From Kingdonia uniflora (lineage: Eukaryota > Streptophyta > Magnoliopsida > Ranunculales > Circaeasteraceae), in assembly GCA_014058105.1 (NCBI GenBank), contig JACGCM010001245.1:1240001-1304000 (forward strand): a DNA stretch of 64,000 bases. Direction: 5' to 3'. Shown here in pieces: positions 32,207 to 44,116 of the stretch. The notes under the pieces are model-generated. The model did not search any database. It saw nothing but the letters and a program-made list of their open reading frames with translations, and was not told the origin of the DNA. The translations under genes and the position numbers were made by a program. Each line of letters opens with the position of its first letter. The stretch's first letter is position 1.

Positions 32207-34790
32207 ATGACTGGAGAAGGCTCATCTACTGCTGTTGGAGCCGAATTACAAGCAAGTATTGGAAAACGGCCAGTATTATTAAAAGCTAGAGCTATGACAT
32301 TGATGCTGAAGGCTGCAGCTCCTTGTCTGGCAAAACAAAGAATAGGCAGACAAAGAAGAGAGGAGCCAATGGCAACTCTTCAAAATCTATTACCTTATAG
32401 AGTGGGAATGTCGAGACTCCTTCGAAGAAGATAAAAAGATGACAATATCCCCCCATCCTGCAGTGAATAAGCTGGAGGAAGATGTGATTTCGAGGAAGGA
32501 CGATAAGCTTCTCGCTGTCGAAAATAAGATAAGGTTTACTGCTCGAGAGGGCTCTAATGAATTGAACGCAGTGGTGAGTCTGAAACTGTGTAGAACGACG
32601 GTAACACTATAATTTGTTGAATGTATTTGAAATTCTTGAATATTATTTATGTATCTTGTTGTGTAGATTGCACGTGTACTCAGAGGTATTTGTTTGGGCT
32701 TTGAGGATGGGAAGGTGGAGCTTATAGAATGGGTTGCTCAGTTGGAGAAGGATTTGGCAAGGAAGCGAACTCACTTGGCAGAAGAGAAGGAACATTCAAG
32801 CTTGGAGGTAAAGTCTTTGAAGGATACATTCCAAATAAGCATGGACCAGCTCGAAGAGGAGTCTAGAAAGAATTTGGAGAAGGTGACTGTTGCTCGTAAC
32901 AATCTCGGGCTAAAACTCTAAGAGGTCGGTTTCTTTGGGGAGGATATCCAAGCTATAATGGAAGGAAAATTTATGGAGGTGGAGGAGCTCGACCAAGAGG
33001 ATAACCCTGAGGCTGGCAGTACTCCTCCCTGTGACACTATTAAAGGTTTGGATGAGGTCTCTGTTAGGATGGAGTTTGAGAATCAGGGGTAGAGTAAAAC
33101 TACAGTGACATATTTTTATGGAATGAGACTATTTGTTATATGGAATATATTTAAAGTACTTTAAGGATTGGTCTATGATGTATTGATGTATAAATATTAA
33201 TTTGTAGGAGCGTAAAGACTTGCACCTCAGAATTGAGGATTTAGAGAAAGAGCTTGCTAAGGAGAAAAATTATGCGAATATAGTAGCTCTCTCGGCCGCT
33301 CATGGAGATTTTTTGGTTAGAGAATATAAAGGAAATAGTAAAAAATACTGAATTGATATATTCGCAGCTCGTTTAGGATTGATCCAAGGGAAAAGATATG
33401 ATTAAGTCCAAAAATTTGACCTTTTCCTGGTTTTATTAGAAAAAAGTACTCCATAAGTAATCAAAGACATATGTTATCGACCATATGCTCAGGAGTTGTA
33501 ATAAATAGTGAGAGGGTTAAAAAATGTGTACCTTGAAATATTAGAAGATCATTGTATTAATCAAATCCTAAGATTGTAGGGCGTATGGTCACCAGGACGA
33601 GAAGTTATCAGAGCTTGAGGCTAAGTACTAGCTCGTTCTGGTGGATATATGATATATAATCTAACTATAAGAGATGTAGCAATGTATGCAAATTATTGTA
33701 TGTATCGTGACTGTTTCGATGTACTGAACGTGAATTGTTACGCATGCCACTCTAGAAGCTGCACGATCACGTAAAGAAGATGTGCTTAAATGTAATTATG
33801 AGTTTAAAATCAAATTAGACAGAGTCCAAGAGGTATTTAAAGAGAGTGTAGATCAATATGTAAAAGTGAAGTATAGGCTGATTAAGTCTGAAAAGATCGT
33901 TAGCGAGCAGAGTCAGAAGATCAAGAATACGAAAGATGAATTGGTTAGAGTGCAAGGTGAGCTAGTAAGTGCTCAAAGTAAGGTTAAGAAGTTGAATGGC
34001 ATTGTAGAGTGTTTGAAGGGGAAGGGTAAAGATGCAAAAATTGCTTAATATTGTATCGGAGCTTTAGAAGCATAATTAAATGAACTAAAGGGGAATCTCG
34101 TTAATGTGAGGGAGCAATTGAAGAAGAAGGAGGTCAAAGTGGTTAGTATACGAGTTGATATGGTGAGTGAGGTGGAGAAATTGCATAATATTGTAACGAG
34201 AAAAAATGATTGGATTTAGAGTACGTAGAATCACTGTGATAAGGATTTTGAACAACTAAAGAAATTGAGGGATGACAAATCAAGTCTTTACTGCAATAAG
34301 ACTGATTTGTCGGAGAGATTGAGGAAGAAATGGGGGGAGGTATAAAGAATAACTGGGGAAAAAGAATCTCGAGGTGAAAACACATATGAGAAAGATAACT
34401 GAGCTAGAGGCCGAGTTGAAGTATGTTTGTGCTGTGGTGTGGAATTCAAATGTGAAAATAAAAAATAAGGAGGCTGAGTCTGTCGATTCTAAAATCAGGG
34501 AGGTTGACTTGCATAGGGATTTGGAGGAAGCTTTAAGGAAAAAGGACAAAATGTTGAAGAATTCATTTTCCCGGGAAAGTAACGTAGATGAGATTTTACA
34601 GAAAAAAATGAAGAGGAGTTGTTGGTGTTGCGAAGGAATGTACAGGAGTTAAACGATAATAAAGTGAAAAGTAAGGTTTAATAAGGTAGATTGTTGGAAC
34701 TGATGGAGTCAAAGATCAGTATCATATCAGATCTGGAGGGACACTTGGAGCGAGCCAAGACTCGCTACGTAAAGTTAAATTAATTAATTT
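32207..34790 (+). pseudogene. Antisense gene of copy C, coiled-coil blocks
   Basis: Several plus-strand frames encode highly charged heptad-repeat sequence. At 32207 there is a basic stretch (QRIGRQRREEP). At 32694-32921, VELIEWVAQLEKDLARKRTH continues through SLKDTFQISMDQLEEESRK. At 33782-34048, a coil has ELVRVQGELVSAQSKVKKLN. At 34374-34652, KITELEAELKYVCAV continues into DLHRDLEEALRKKDKML. Blocks are separated by AT-rich spacers with acceptor-like ends (GTTGTGTAG near 32666). Copy D has matching coils at 55595-59030. Coiled coils suggest an oligomerising structural protein; that is inference. Confidence 0.6.
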
Positions 34791-34870
34791 TTAGTATACG
34801 TAGTAGTTTTGCCGACCTGGCCATACATAATCGAGGCAGACTTTCCACGGATGATGTACATTCGCAGGAG

Positions 34871-35191
34871 ATGATGGCAGTAATTGTTTATTTTGTGGAG
34901 GAAGTGAAGAGGCTTGAGTTTGAATGGGACACGTTGCATGATTGTCTGGAATTTAAAGGCTATATCTGTAAGACTGAAGTGGATCGAGGTAATTGCCTGA
35001 ATTCTATAGAAACTGGAATTGGCCCCATTACTGTAGAGCAAGTAGAGCGAGAAAAAGAAATTGTTGTTTCTCGAGTACAAGAATTTATGGCTTCGCGGGC
35101 TCTGACTATAGGGGAAGGTTTATCTGCTGTACCACAAGAAAATCCTATTAAAATAAGTAAACTATTTTTGCTTTTATATTGTAGATGTTAG
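34871..35191 (+). pseudogene. Antisense gene of copy C, last block
   Basis: The frame of 106 codons begins MMAVIVYFVEEVKRLEFEWD, has KGYICKTEVDRGNCL and ends with VQEFMASRALTIGEGLSAVP. Copy D 59197-59490 aligns along its length (MIAVLSIFVYEFNRLEAKSK, KGVQCEMRLIRSEYLDPM, MPEFMCKRLHRHGESS). This block therefore closes the antisense gene in both copies. It lies about 0.4 kb from the convergent end of pol. Confidence 0.7.
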
Positions 35192-35560
35192 ACAGATGAA
35201 AGCTAGTTTTACCTTTGCTTTATCATGAGTCTTAGAGATAGTAGAGATCATTGATTGAAAACTAGTATTACCTTTTTCTTTAGTATTTGATATTTTTATA
35301 TATGTATGATTATAAAGTAATGTTGAAAAAAACTTGAAAGTTTTCATTTAGTAGACAAAAATATACACACTGTTGAATATTGTGCTTAATCTCACTTTTG
35401 GAATGTAAAGAATGATAATAGATGTATCTTGTACTTGAAAACTTTGGATTTAACGATAATATCATTTTATTCTCCTAGTGTTCCAAATGTTTGGTATTCT
35501 AAAGCTTTTCTCTAACATGAGGTAGTAGGATCTAAGTCTAGTTCGTCCGACGACCAGAAA
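35192..35560. other. Convergent spacer between antisense gene and pol, copy C
   Basis: AT-rich, with imperfect repeats of GAAAACTAGTATTACCTTT (near 35200 and 35256). Probably holds both convergent 3' ends. In copy D the equivalent spacer (59491-60180) is filled by minisatellites. Confidence 0.45.
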
Positions 35561-35599
35561 TGAACCTTCTCGATTCTCTGCAAGTTTCCCAGTATTTAA

Positions 35600-36700
35600 C
35601 TCTTTTCTGCTCTTTGGGATCTCTTTGAGGACTAGATCGTCGATTTGTAACTCATGACTTCAGACTTTTCTATTACACGAACTGGCTAGCATATGATGAT
35701 ATCGACCTAGATTGGCAACAGCTCGAGCTCGGGTCTCATCAATCCAATTCATATTGTAGGCTAGTTCAAATTCATTTTCCTCATTTGTTAGCTTGTGATC
35801 TTTGATAGGATGGTAATATTCTGTTGGGATGACGGCTTCAGTTCCATAAGAATGGAGGAAAAGGGAACATCTAGTTGATTGTCTTGGTATAGTACGGTAC
35901 ACCCATAAGACATGAGGCAGCTCCCTTATCCAATTTCCTTTCTTTTATGATTTGAGTTTCTTTATTATTATATCCACTATCATCTTATTTATGATTTTGA
36001 CATGCCCATTTCCTTGGGGGTAGTATGGATTGAAAGGGGAATGAATGATGTTGTGTTTGTTGAGAAAAACAACTACTATTTCTCCAACGAACTGTGGCCC
36101 GTTATCGATCCGAATCAGGTGGAGGAAACCAAATCTTGTGATGATATGTTCCCAGATAAATGAGACGACTTCTTCTTCATGAGTTTGGTAAAGGGGAACT
36201 GCTTCTACCCATTTCGTAAATTAATCTGTTGCAACAAGTAAGAACCTTTTGTTACCTAGTATATTTGGGAATTCTCCCACTAGATCGAGTGCCAGATTAC
36301 CTTAATGGCATAGAGCTCGAGTGCAAACACTTGTACCTAGTGACCATGTGTGGTATTTACATATGTACTTTTCTGCCTATTTTTGCATACCTGGCCAGAA
36401 GACTCCTTGTGTAATTACTCTGTTAGCAAGGGATTGTCCTACTACATGGGAGCCATACGTTCCCTCATATAATTCCTTGAACATTCCATATGCTTATTAC
36501 TTTGAGAGGCACTTGAGATACGGCCTGTCACTGATCTTCGATATAAGCAAACTTTCTGAATTGTGTAATGCCTAGAGTTTTCAATTAATTATCTACGTTT
36601 TTTTGGATCTTCTTGAAGTGGGCCATCATACTTATTCTTTGGGCTAAGTTATGCGTGAAAAGGTTTCCTCCAATCGTCGTCCTCATCTTCCTCACCCGCA
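35600..36700 (-). pseudogene. Integrase region, copy C
   Basis: The minus strand shows the integrase core LIRIDNGPQFVGEIV (second catalytic Asp in DNGPQF, near 36115-36090), then FNPYYPQGNGHVKIINKM. The expected catalytic Glu of the GxAE-x-N motif is Lys here, while copy D keeps Glu. The C-terminal part at 35902-35660 reads SYGTEAVIPTEYYHPIKDHK and EETRARAVANLGRYH-type sequence, the familiar YGTEAVIP segment of plant gypsy integrases. Upstream (near 36420-36360) are zinc-binding remnants. Stops break the frame several times. Confidence 0.85.
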
Positions 36701-36771
36701 GTATTGATCGCGCATACCAAGGGGAGATTAATGCTAAGGGTTGAGATCGCTTTGATCTGGAGGTATCTTGC

Positions 36772-37400
36772 TTATGTACCCAAAACTCCTTGAAGTAAAT
36801 AGTCGAGAGTAGCTTTAGTGAATCTGCTCATCCTATCAGCAATGAGGGTTGCATAGTCGACCATCTTATTATTCTTCTTGTATTTCTCAGAGTAATGATG
36901 GACTATTAGTAATGAATATGTATAGACTAATGGCTTGGGAACTTCGATTTCCAGTGCCAAATGGAGCCCATGGATCAAGGCTTCGTACTCTGTGACATTG
37001 TTGGAGGCTTCAAAATTAAGACGTATAGATTTCTCAATTCTATCATTTGAAGGAGTAATCAATATGAGTCAGATCCCTGACCCTGCGGGTTCTACTTATC
37101 CATCTCTTAGAAGTCTTCATCCCTTTCGTGTAACCCATTTAGCTCATTTGTCAAAGGGCTTGGTAGGTAGATCTTCTGCGAGTTCGTTTGTGAGATCAGG
37201 ATCATGCTCTTTCCAATCTAGATCTTCTACTGGGAAGTCTGCTAGAAAATCAGCCATTGCTTGAGCCTTTTTTGAATGTCATTGTTCGAATTTGATATCA
37301 TTCTCCCCCAAACTTACGGACCACTGTTGCACTCTTCGTGATTTCTCTTTTTTTGATAGAACTTCCAGAAGTAGGTAGTTCATCACGACTTTGACTGAAT
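36772..37400 (-). pseudogene. RNase H region, copy C
   Basis: Minus-strand frame with IRLNFEASNNVTEYEALIHG followed by LALEIEVPKPLVYTYS. The EASNNVTEYEAL motif contains the catalytic Glu, while the later VYTDS aspartate is replaced by Tyr. This is the second, archaeal-like RNase H typical of many Tat elements, or the standard one; I cannot separate these without alignment. Confidence 0.75.
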
Positions 37401-37799
37401 AAGCTTGGAAGTAGTGCTTGAGCTTCTGTAAAGTATAAACGAGGGTTAGAAGGAGTTACTTGATCATAGAATATCTTATTTCCGCTGGAGTAAGGATTTT
37501 GCCTATAAAATAGACTGGTTTCTTAATCTTTCCATCATGGCTAATGAAAACTAAGCTGAAAGAATTTTTTGTAACTGCAAGGTAGATGATCAATTCCTTA
37601 TTGTCTACTGGAGTACTCATTACTGGAAATTTCCCAAGATAGACTTTGAATTTTTAAAAAGCTGTTTCATATTCTTCTGTCCATTCGATTTTGTCGTGTA
37701 GCTGAACTTTACCTTTTTTGGTATATCTTCAAAGTAACTAGAATAACCATTGATATCGATCTAAAAACATAGAGATGAATCTATTGATAGTTGCAATCT

Positions 37800-38480
37800 T
37801 GCCAGTGAGCTTCTGTACCTCTTTCTTAGTTTTTAGAGACAGCATGTTGAGTAGAGCTCAAATCTGATCTGGATCAGCTTCGATCCTCTTTTTGCTGATG
37901 AAATTTCTTAAGAATTTGCCCGAGTGCACTCAAAATTAATATTTATCGGGATTGAGCTTCATCCGGTATGATTACAAAATGTGGAAGACCGAATTGAGAT
38001 CTGTGATATGATCCTTCTTTTGTAAGCTTGCAGATCGTCGATGTATACTTCAATGATTTTCCCCAAGTGTCCTTTGAACATAGTTGCTATTAACCGTTGA
38101 TAAGTTGTTCTGGTGGTCTTCAGTCCAAAAGGCATGACTCTGTAATAGTAGTGCCATCTTTAAGTGATAAAAATGGTATTTTCCTGATCTTCATCTAAAA
38201 GGGTTATCTGGTTGTATCCTGAAGCAGTATCCATCATAGATAATAGTTCGTGACCTGCTGCAGAATCAATAATTTGATGAATGATTGGGAGAAGATAATT
38301 ATCCTTTGGCGTGTACTTGTTTAGATCTATGAAATCTATGCAAACTCAGACTTTTCGATTCTTCTTTAGAACTACGACACTGTTGAAGATCCAATCCGGG
38401 TATATTACTTTTCGAATGAATTTGACTTCGATCAACTTATCGATTTAGTTATTGACTTTATCTTTGAGATAAGGTGATAA
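37800..38480 (-). pseudogene. Reverse transcriptase, copy C
   Basis: The minus strand reads FIRKVIYPDWIFNSVVVLKK, then CIDFIDLNKYTPKDNYLLP, HELLSMMDTASGYNQI, HYYYRVMPFGLKTTRTTYQR and IEVYIDDL near 38060-38035. YIDDL is the catalytic box. The residues and order match Ty3/gypsy reverse transcriptases and the copy D enzyme at 63226-62672. Premature stops interrupt it. The thumb and connection region down to 37400 is decayed. No protease domain was recognised upstream of it, unlike copies A and D. Confidence 0.85.
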
Positions 38481-38769
38481 CCTTCTCTATTTCTATTTGA
38501 CTGTCGTGGCTTTGCTGCTAATGCTCAATTTATGACATGCCTTGGCTGGGTCGACTCCTGGCATTTTCTTAAAAGTCTAAGCAAAAATATTTCTATTCAT
38601 CTGTAAAAAATGTACAAGAGGGTCCTTCTCTTGTTGGACCAGCTTGGTACCAATATAAGTACCTTTGTTAGGCCTATCGATGTCAATGTACTTTGTAGGT
38701 TCTTTTGTTGAAGGTTGATTATCGGTGTGACCATCTTTCTGTAATTGTTATACAACAAATTTGTCTTAT

Positions 38770-40012
38770 GTGTCTAGTTTGGCAGACACGGTATTTTCGC
38801 AAGCTCGTGAAAGCTTTTGACTACCTTTGATTTCATAGATGCCACTGTTATGTCTAAAATAAAGTACTTGATGGTATGTGGATACGATTTCTTCCATGTT
38901 ATGCATCCAACAGTGTCCTCTGATCCCCAAGTAATTGGATTTAACATTTTAGATGTAGAAAACAAAGTCGATAGTAGTGGGTCTAACAACCTCTGTAAAG
39001 CATAATAGTTGTTAGTTTCATTATGAGTTACCTTGTGATGCCTGTAGTAGGGTTTTCCTTCTATGGGTTTCAGCGGCTGAGATATATGATACAACTTATC
39101 TTTTAGTTGTATGGGAGAAATTGCTAATATTCGGGCATTCATCTTTGGGAGGACCGGCTTGGGTAATAAATTACCTTATTGAGATTTGCCTAGGTTTGCT
39201 TTAGCTCACTTTTGATTACCCTGGTCATCTTTTTGTTCACTGTCGCGATCTTTATTTTGACCTTTCGTGGTTAGAACATTTTTAGTAGATTTATGCCTTT
39301 CGATCATCATCCTTTCCAGGTTGACATACCCATTAACCTTGGTAATCATGTCTTCCAAGGTCGAGGGTTTGTTCAAGAAGAAATGCTCCTTTGCTTTGCA
39401 ATCGATCTGTAGTTCATTAGTAAACGCAGAAACGACTATTTTCTGATCGAGATTGTTAACCTTCTGGGCGAGTTCCAGAAATTTCTTTGCAAAGACCTCG
39501 AGCATCTCTCCTTAAGACTGTTTAAGACTAATAAGAGCGTATAAATTCTCTTCTTTTTCTTTATTGTGAGCATGTCTTGAAAAATATTTTCTATAGTTAG
39601 TCGAATGTGAGGATGAAATCTTCAAGCAGAGAATGGAACCACCGAAGTGGCTCTCCTTGTAGGTTTGTGGCGAACAAATGACCCAAAATGTGGCTCAAAT
39701 TTGAATTCAGTCCTAATGAATCGTAGAATTATTGAATGTATTCCTTTGAATTGGTACTTTTGTATTTGCTTATCTTCAAAGTATGGAAACCTGTCGGTAC
39801 TTCCATATCAAATAACTCTTTGACGATCGGACTACCCTACAATTTGGTTAAATCGCCCTTATTGCAGAGAGCTTAAACTTCGATTAATTCCTTGGGGCTT
39901 GAGCAACTTGGCGTGCAGGCCAGGGGTTATGAGTACTAATACCGTCGCTTAAATGTTCACGAGCTGGTATCCTAGATTAACGTCGTTGCTCATCTTTTTG
40001 ACGTTTGGAAGA
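38770..40012 (-). pseudogene. Gag remnant, copy C
   Basis: Minus-strand frames at 39505-39206 (EVFAKKFLELAQKVNNLDQK, SAFTNELQIDCKAKEHFFL, GYVNLERMMIERHK) and 39142-38774 match copy A gag in order. The upstream part to 40013 is also gag-related, but its N-terminus and the leader are missing because it is joined directly to LTR sequence at 40013/40014. Confidence 0.8.
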
Positions 40013-40013
40013 T

Positions 40014-40352
40014 GCTGATGTTTGATTACAAGTTTTTGATCTCTTAAGCTAGAAAAAAATTGGTCCTATCTCCTCTGAAACTCATTCTTTTTATAGACCT
40101 TACTCTAATTTCATTTTCGTGTGCACGCACATTCTCCTAAAAATGGGGGCAAGTTGTGGTTAAACTTGTAACTACTAGTACGTGGGAGACATTTGTCTTT
40201 AACTTGTTATATTTCATATGTAGTGCTCGAGTCACGTTCTTCATCAGTTCGTGGTACAGGTGTGACTTCTGCTAGTGTGTCATGTGAATATTGTGTGAGT
40301 TTTGTATTGGATCAGTTCGAGTTTATCACAGCTCAAGGGGCAGGGCCCTACA
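40014..40352 (-). repeat. 5' LTR of Tat copy C, truncated (339 bp)
   Basis: Matches 27249-27585 of the 3' LTR, including GGGGGCAAG-TGTGGTTAAAC and CTTCTGCTAGTGTGTCA. The inner ~160 bases of the LTR plus the primer-binding site are absent. The outer end CCCTACA is followed by the duplication GGTTT. Confidence 0.9.
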
Positions 40353-41236
40353 GGTTTAGAGTACTATCCTTATAACCTTTGAAGATATTAACAAAACAAG
40401 CTTAAGATGAAATAGGGCTTGAAGCTCTTTAGTTTCTTGAAAATTTACAGAACTTTAGGCACCACCTGATCATATAAATAGATTCAGTTCTTCTTTAACT
40501 CTATTATGTCATTGTTTTAAGGATCTTACAAAGAGCTGTAATGGATATTTGCGGTACAACTAAGTTATCAGATATTGTATGTGGTTGTACAAACTAATGT
40601 TCATATTTTTGGTGTTATTAAGTTCAACTAAGCAATTTAGCATATATGGGAACTTTAGCTGTACAACTTGCCGGGAAGACATGACCAAACAATCTTCAAC
40701 CAGTACTGGTACTAGTACAGTACCAGTACCACATGGATTAATTCGACGCACAGTTAGAGGCTCCCTTAGAGAGGATTACTTCTCTAATTTTTCCTTGAAT
40801 TTGAGTGACTGCACCACCCATATCTTTAATTATTCATCATTGAAACCTTCTCGTCTAACTGTCTTGGGAAGACACAAAAGAAAGCTAAATATTATTGATA
40901 CTGAGTAGTGCACCACTGAGCATATCGACCCCTAAATCTTTTTTGTCTCTGAAACCTTTTTCATTTGGGAAACCCAATTTTTAGCCAATCCTGAACATGT
41001 TTATGAAGATTTTGTTTCTAAGGCTGCCAACCCTCAGGACAGATTTGCAGTCAGTTAAAGCCATTAAGACTAGAGCGGCGCATAAGTCACCTCCATGCAC
41101 AGGAGATCAAATTCATGTACGGAGAAAATAATGAGAGAAGCTTACCCAGGGATTCATAGCTCCATCGGCTATCATCCCCGGCCTAAAAACGGTACACCCG
41201 CCTTTTCTTTGATATCTTTTTATCAACTTAATGTGA
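40353..41236. other. Unassigned sequence between copy C and the copia element
   Basis: A plus-strand frame at 40579-40908 (109 codons) starts with a hydrophobic signal-like segment but has no recognised family. A GTAC-rich inverted repeat lies at 40704-40728. Near 40950-41110 a coding-like stretch (LANPEHVYEDFVSKAANPQD, then KAIKTRAAHKSPP in a shifted frame) suggests a decayed gene that I cannot name. Confidence 0.35.
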
Positions 41237-41463
41237 CCAAGAAATCAAATACGATGATGTCATAATGGAACATATTATGTTTGATGTCTTACACCAAACT
41301 AAAAATTTCAATTGTGATCCTTAGATTAGTGTTACATATTATATCATAAACATACCAAGAAATCAAATTCGATCATGTTAGAATGGAACATATTATGTTT
41401 GATGTCTTACACCAAACTAAATTTATTAATTGTGATCCTTAGGTTAGGGTTACAGATTGTATC
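41237..41463. repeat. Tandem duplication, ~121-bp unit, two copies
   Basis: Units start ACCAAGAAATCAAATACG at 41237 and ACCAAGAAATCAAATTCG at 41358, sharing AATGGAACATATTATGTTTG, TGTCTTACACCAAACTAA and AATTGTGATCCTTAG. The second unit is cut by the copia insertion at 41464. Confidence 0.85.
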
Positions 41464-42326
41464 GGAAACAACCATATTTGGTATTGGTTTCATTTTGTGT
41501 CTATAATAAGTTACAACACTATCTCGTGGTAATTCATCGTCAAAGAATGAGCATGGAGCGACTTCAGCTGGACAGACGCTGAACATGTATACTGGTTTTG
41601 TATATCTTTGCTCAAATACTCTAGCCCATTAATATTTTACAAAATTTCAAAAAAGTTGTATTTTTTTTTGAGGAAAATAGTGTTCTATTTAGATAGACCT
41701 GGCAGAACCATCTCTGTTTGAATACACTTTTGTTCTGTTCGAACAAAGTATGTGATTTTTAGTTTTCTATAAAACACTTCTTTTCTATTTTGAACTTTAC
41801 CTCTTCTAAAACTAATTTTTCTAGAGCTTGAGATTTTTGATAGAATAGAGAATTCAAAGAGAATTAAACCTCGATTTGGATAAATTGTAGAATTTCTAAA
41901 AACTTAATCTTGACTTGAAGAGCTTGAGGGATTCGCGTTTGAAAAGCTTTAGCGTATAATCCAAAGCGAGGCATTGCGAGAACAAACGATTGATTGCGAG
42001 AATAGTGATTGAAGATAGGTAACCACGGGATGCGCTTATTGAGTCTGTAAGTAATTTAGATTATTATAATTCTTTCTTCATTGTAGATTTCAATTGTCGA
42101 GGATTTGACAACGATCTATGGGTTTTTCACCTGACAAAAGTTTTTTATAGTGTTAATATTATGTGTTCCTGTGTTTGTTGGTTAATTACTTGTTGATACT
42201 AGATTATAGAATCAATTTGCATTAGATTAGTATTTTTCCATTGGAAAATTGATTTAATGAGTTTTTGACCTAATTTGTTGACCTAATAATTCGATATCGA
42301 TAAATCTCAAGTACCTAAAATTTTCA
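41464..42326 (+). repeat. 5' LTR of the copia element (863 bp)
   Basis: Starts GGAAACAACCATATTTGG (first base mutated from TG) and ends AAAATTTTCA. Contains about 390 bp (around 41690-42050) that has no counterpart in the 3' LTR. Confidence 0.9.
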
Positions 42327-42329
42327 ATT

Positions 42330-42348
42330 AGTATCAGAGCGGTTATGC
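42330..42348 (+). other. Primer-binding site (tRNA-iMet)
   Basis: AGTATCAGAGCGGTTATGC follows the LTR end after a 3-base gap. The TGGTATCAGAGC consensus for initiator methionine tRNA priming is matched except at the first bases. Confidence 0.85.
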
Positions 42349-42384
42349 TCGAAGGCTTAACAACATGAGTGTGGGTCTTAAGTC

Positions 42385-43660
42385 ATGTATTTGAGATTAA
42401 TAGATTTTGAAAGATTTGGAGATCTCATAAATCGTGTGCTCATCTTCGATGACAAAGACTATTTTTATTGGAAAACCCGAATGGTTGCATTCTTACAATC
42501 ACTCGGCGAAGATGTCTGGATTATAATCGAGAATGGATGGATGGACGTACCCTACCATGATAAAAAGAATGGGTAATGGTGTTGAAGAGGTCCTTATGCC
42601 TAGGAATTAATGGTCTAAGGACGAAAATGTAGCTGTTGGTTATAACAATAAATGTCCTAATATTATTTTTATGCCTGTGAGCCCAAGTGAGTTTTGACAC
42701 ATCTCTACGTGTACCATTTCTAAAGAAGCATGGGACATATTAGTTTGAACCCACGAATGCGATGATACAGTAAAGGAAAGCAAGTTGTAAATGCTCACCT
42801 CCCAATTCGAGAATATTCGAATGGACGAGAATGAACCATTTGATGAGTTTTATGTATGACTAAGTGACATTGTCAATACTAGTGCCAGATTAGATGCAGC
42901 TTACTCCGATGTTAAAATCATTTGCAAAGTCTTGAGGTCTCTTCCCAAGAGCTTTAGATCTCAGCGTGATGCTATAGAGAAAACTCAAGATCTTATAAAA
43001 AATGAAACCAGACATTTTTGCTGGAAAGTTATGAACATTTGAACTCAGTATACATATGAAAAATCCTCAGAAGAATAAGAGCATTATTTTTAAGTTTTTA
43101 TATAACTCTTCATCTTCTAAGGGTACCAAAGAGGTTGACAACTCATATACTTCAGATGATGATGAGGGGTCCGATATTAATTCACAAATTGCCTCTATAG
43201 GTAACCAGCCTAAAACCTTGTGAAAAAATTTCAATTTAAAAAACCAAGGCAATCAGTGAATTATAAGTCATGAACTCATGATCAAGTTAAATTGAATAAC
43301 TGGTAGACCAACCCTGACATTAGCCTAAATCAAATTGAATGTTATAAGTGTCGTAAGTTTGGTCACTATGTACATAGTGGCCCGAATAAAATAATTGGTA
43401 CTAATAATAAGGCCATGAATATTACTATTACTTGGGATTATAATAATGATAAATTTTATGCTAATAATGATCACTTCCAAGAAAATAAAAATGACAACTA
43501 TTGTGCGTATCCTAGTAGAATAAACTTTAGTAATGATTATTCTGACCCATTTGAGCTAGAAAACCATGCTAAAAGTTAGAGTAATAGTGAAAGTTATGAG
43601 TTTGGAGAATCTAATCTTGAAGAGTTATATACTCGGACATTTTCAAAGTGCGTTAAACAT
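42385..43660 (+). pseudogene. Copia gag remnant with zinc knuckle
   Basis: The N-terminal frame (42385-42576) reads VLIFDDKDYFYWKTRMVAFL and LGEDVWIIIENGW, the F-G-YxxWKxRM pattern of plant copia gag. Later frames contain NEPFDEFYVXLSDIVN-like and VLRSLPKSFRSQRDAIE-like sequence (UBN2 family). A zinc knuckle at about 43340, ECYKCRKFGHYVHSGPN, has its last Cys changed to Ser. Stops and shifts are frequent. Confidence 0.8.
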
Positions 43661-43678
43661 GAAAAAGCTAACAAAACC

Positions 43679-44116
43679 TTGACAAATCAATTAACACACT
43701 CATACTGGAACTTAAAAAAAATTGAGGTTACAAACCTTCAGATTGAAAAGCTTGAAAGTAAGAAACTAGATCTTCTGAACAAAGTTGACCTACTAAAAAG
43801 GGAAGTTCATGATGCCGAGGAGAAAGTAAAGTCAACTCTTGATGAACTTGAAAAGTCTAAGCTTGACTTAGTTATAACTCAATCGAAATTTTTTCATGGA
43901 GGGATAGATATTGATAAAATTCTAACTTTGGGCAAATTTGAAAGTAACAAAAAGGGACTTGGATATGAAAAACTGGCTTTTAACTTTAAAAGCCCTCAAG
44001 TCACAAAATTTGTTAAAGTAATCTTATTGTCCAAGCATAGTACATTATTAACGACTCATGGTCAGGTCGAGAAGATTTCTTACAGTCAAATTTTATATTG
44101 TAGAGCATGTGGTTGA
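43679..44116 (+). pseudogene. Copia gag C-terminal coiled coil
   Basis: Frame of 145 codons with a Lys/Glu/Leu heptad stretch (IEVTNLQIEKLESKKLDLLN, VHDAEEKVKSTLDELEKSKL), then HGGIDIDKILTLGKFESNK and GLGYEKLAF. The GLGY segment is a known landmark of SIRE-type gag/protease boundaries. Downstream a CCHC-like remnant (YCRACG) precedes sequence without recognisable protease. Confidence 0.7.

Larger units (their letters stand above)
27090..40352 (-). mobile_element. Tat-type Ty3/gypsy retrotransposon, 13.3 kb (copy C), with antisense gene
   Basis: The ends are TGTAAGGCC at 27090 and CCCTACA at 40352, flanked by the 5-bp duplication GGTTT (27085-27089 and 40353-40357). On the minus strand the order is 5' LTR (truncated, 40352-40014), gag (about 40010-39150), reverse transcriptase (about 38480-37800), RNase H (about 37400-36770), integrase (about 36700-35600) and 3' LTR (27585-27090). 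Between pol and the 3' LTR lies an ~8 kb region with a plus-strand gene of several blocks (27937-35191). This layout, with an extra antisense ORF region downstream of pol, is that of the Tat lineage (RIRE2/Grande/Retand type). Numerous stops and shifts show it is inactive. The primer-binding site and gag start are deleted. Confidence 0.9.

Noticed and set aside
40579..40908. 109-codon frame with a hydrophobic N-terminus
   Set aside because: Signal-peptide-like appearance alone is weak. No family was recognised and the GTAC repeat lies inside it, so I did not call a gene.
42330..42348. tRNA gene
   Set aside because: The match to initiator tRNA is only the short primer-binding complement of an LTR element, not a full cloverleaf.
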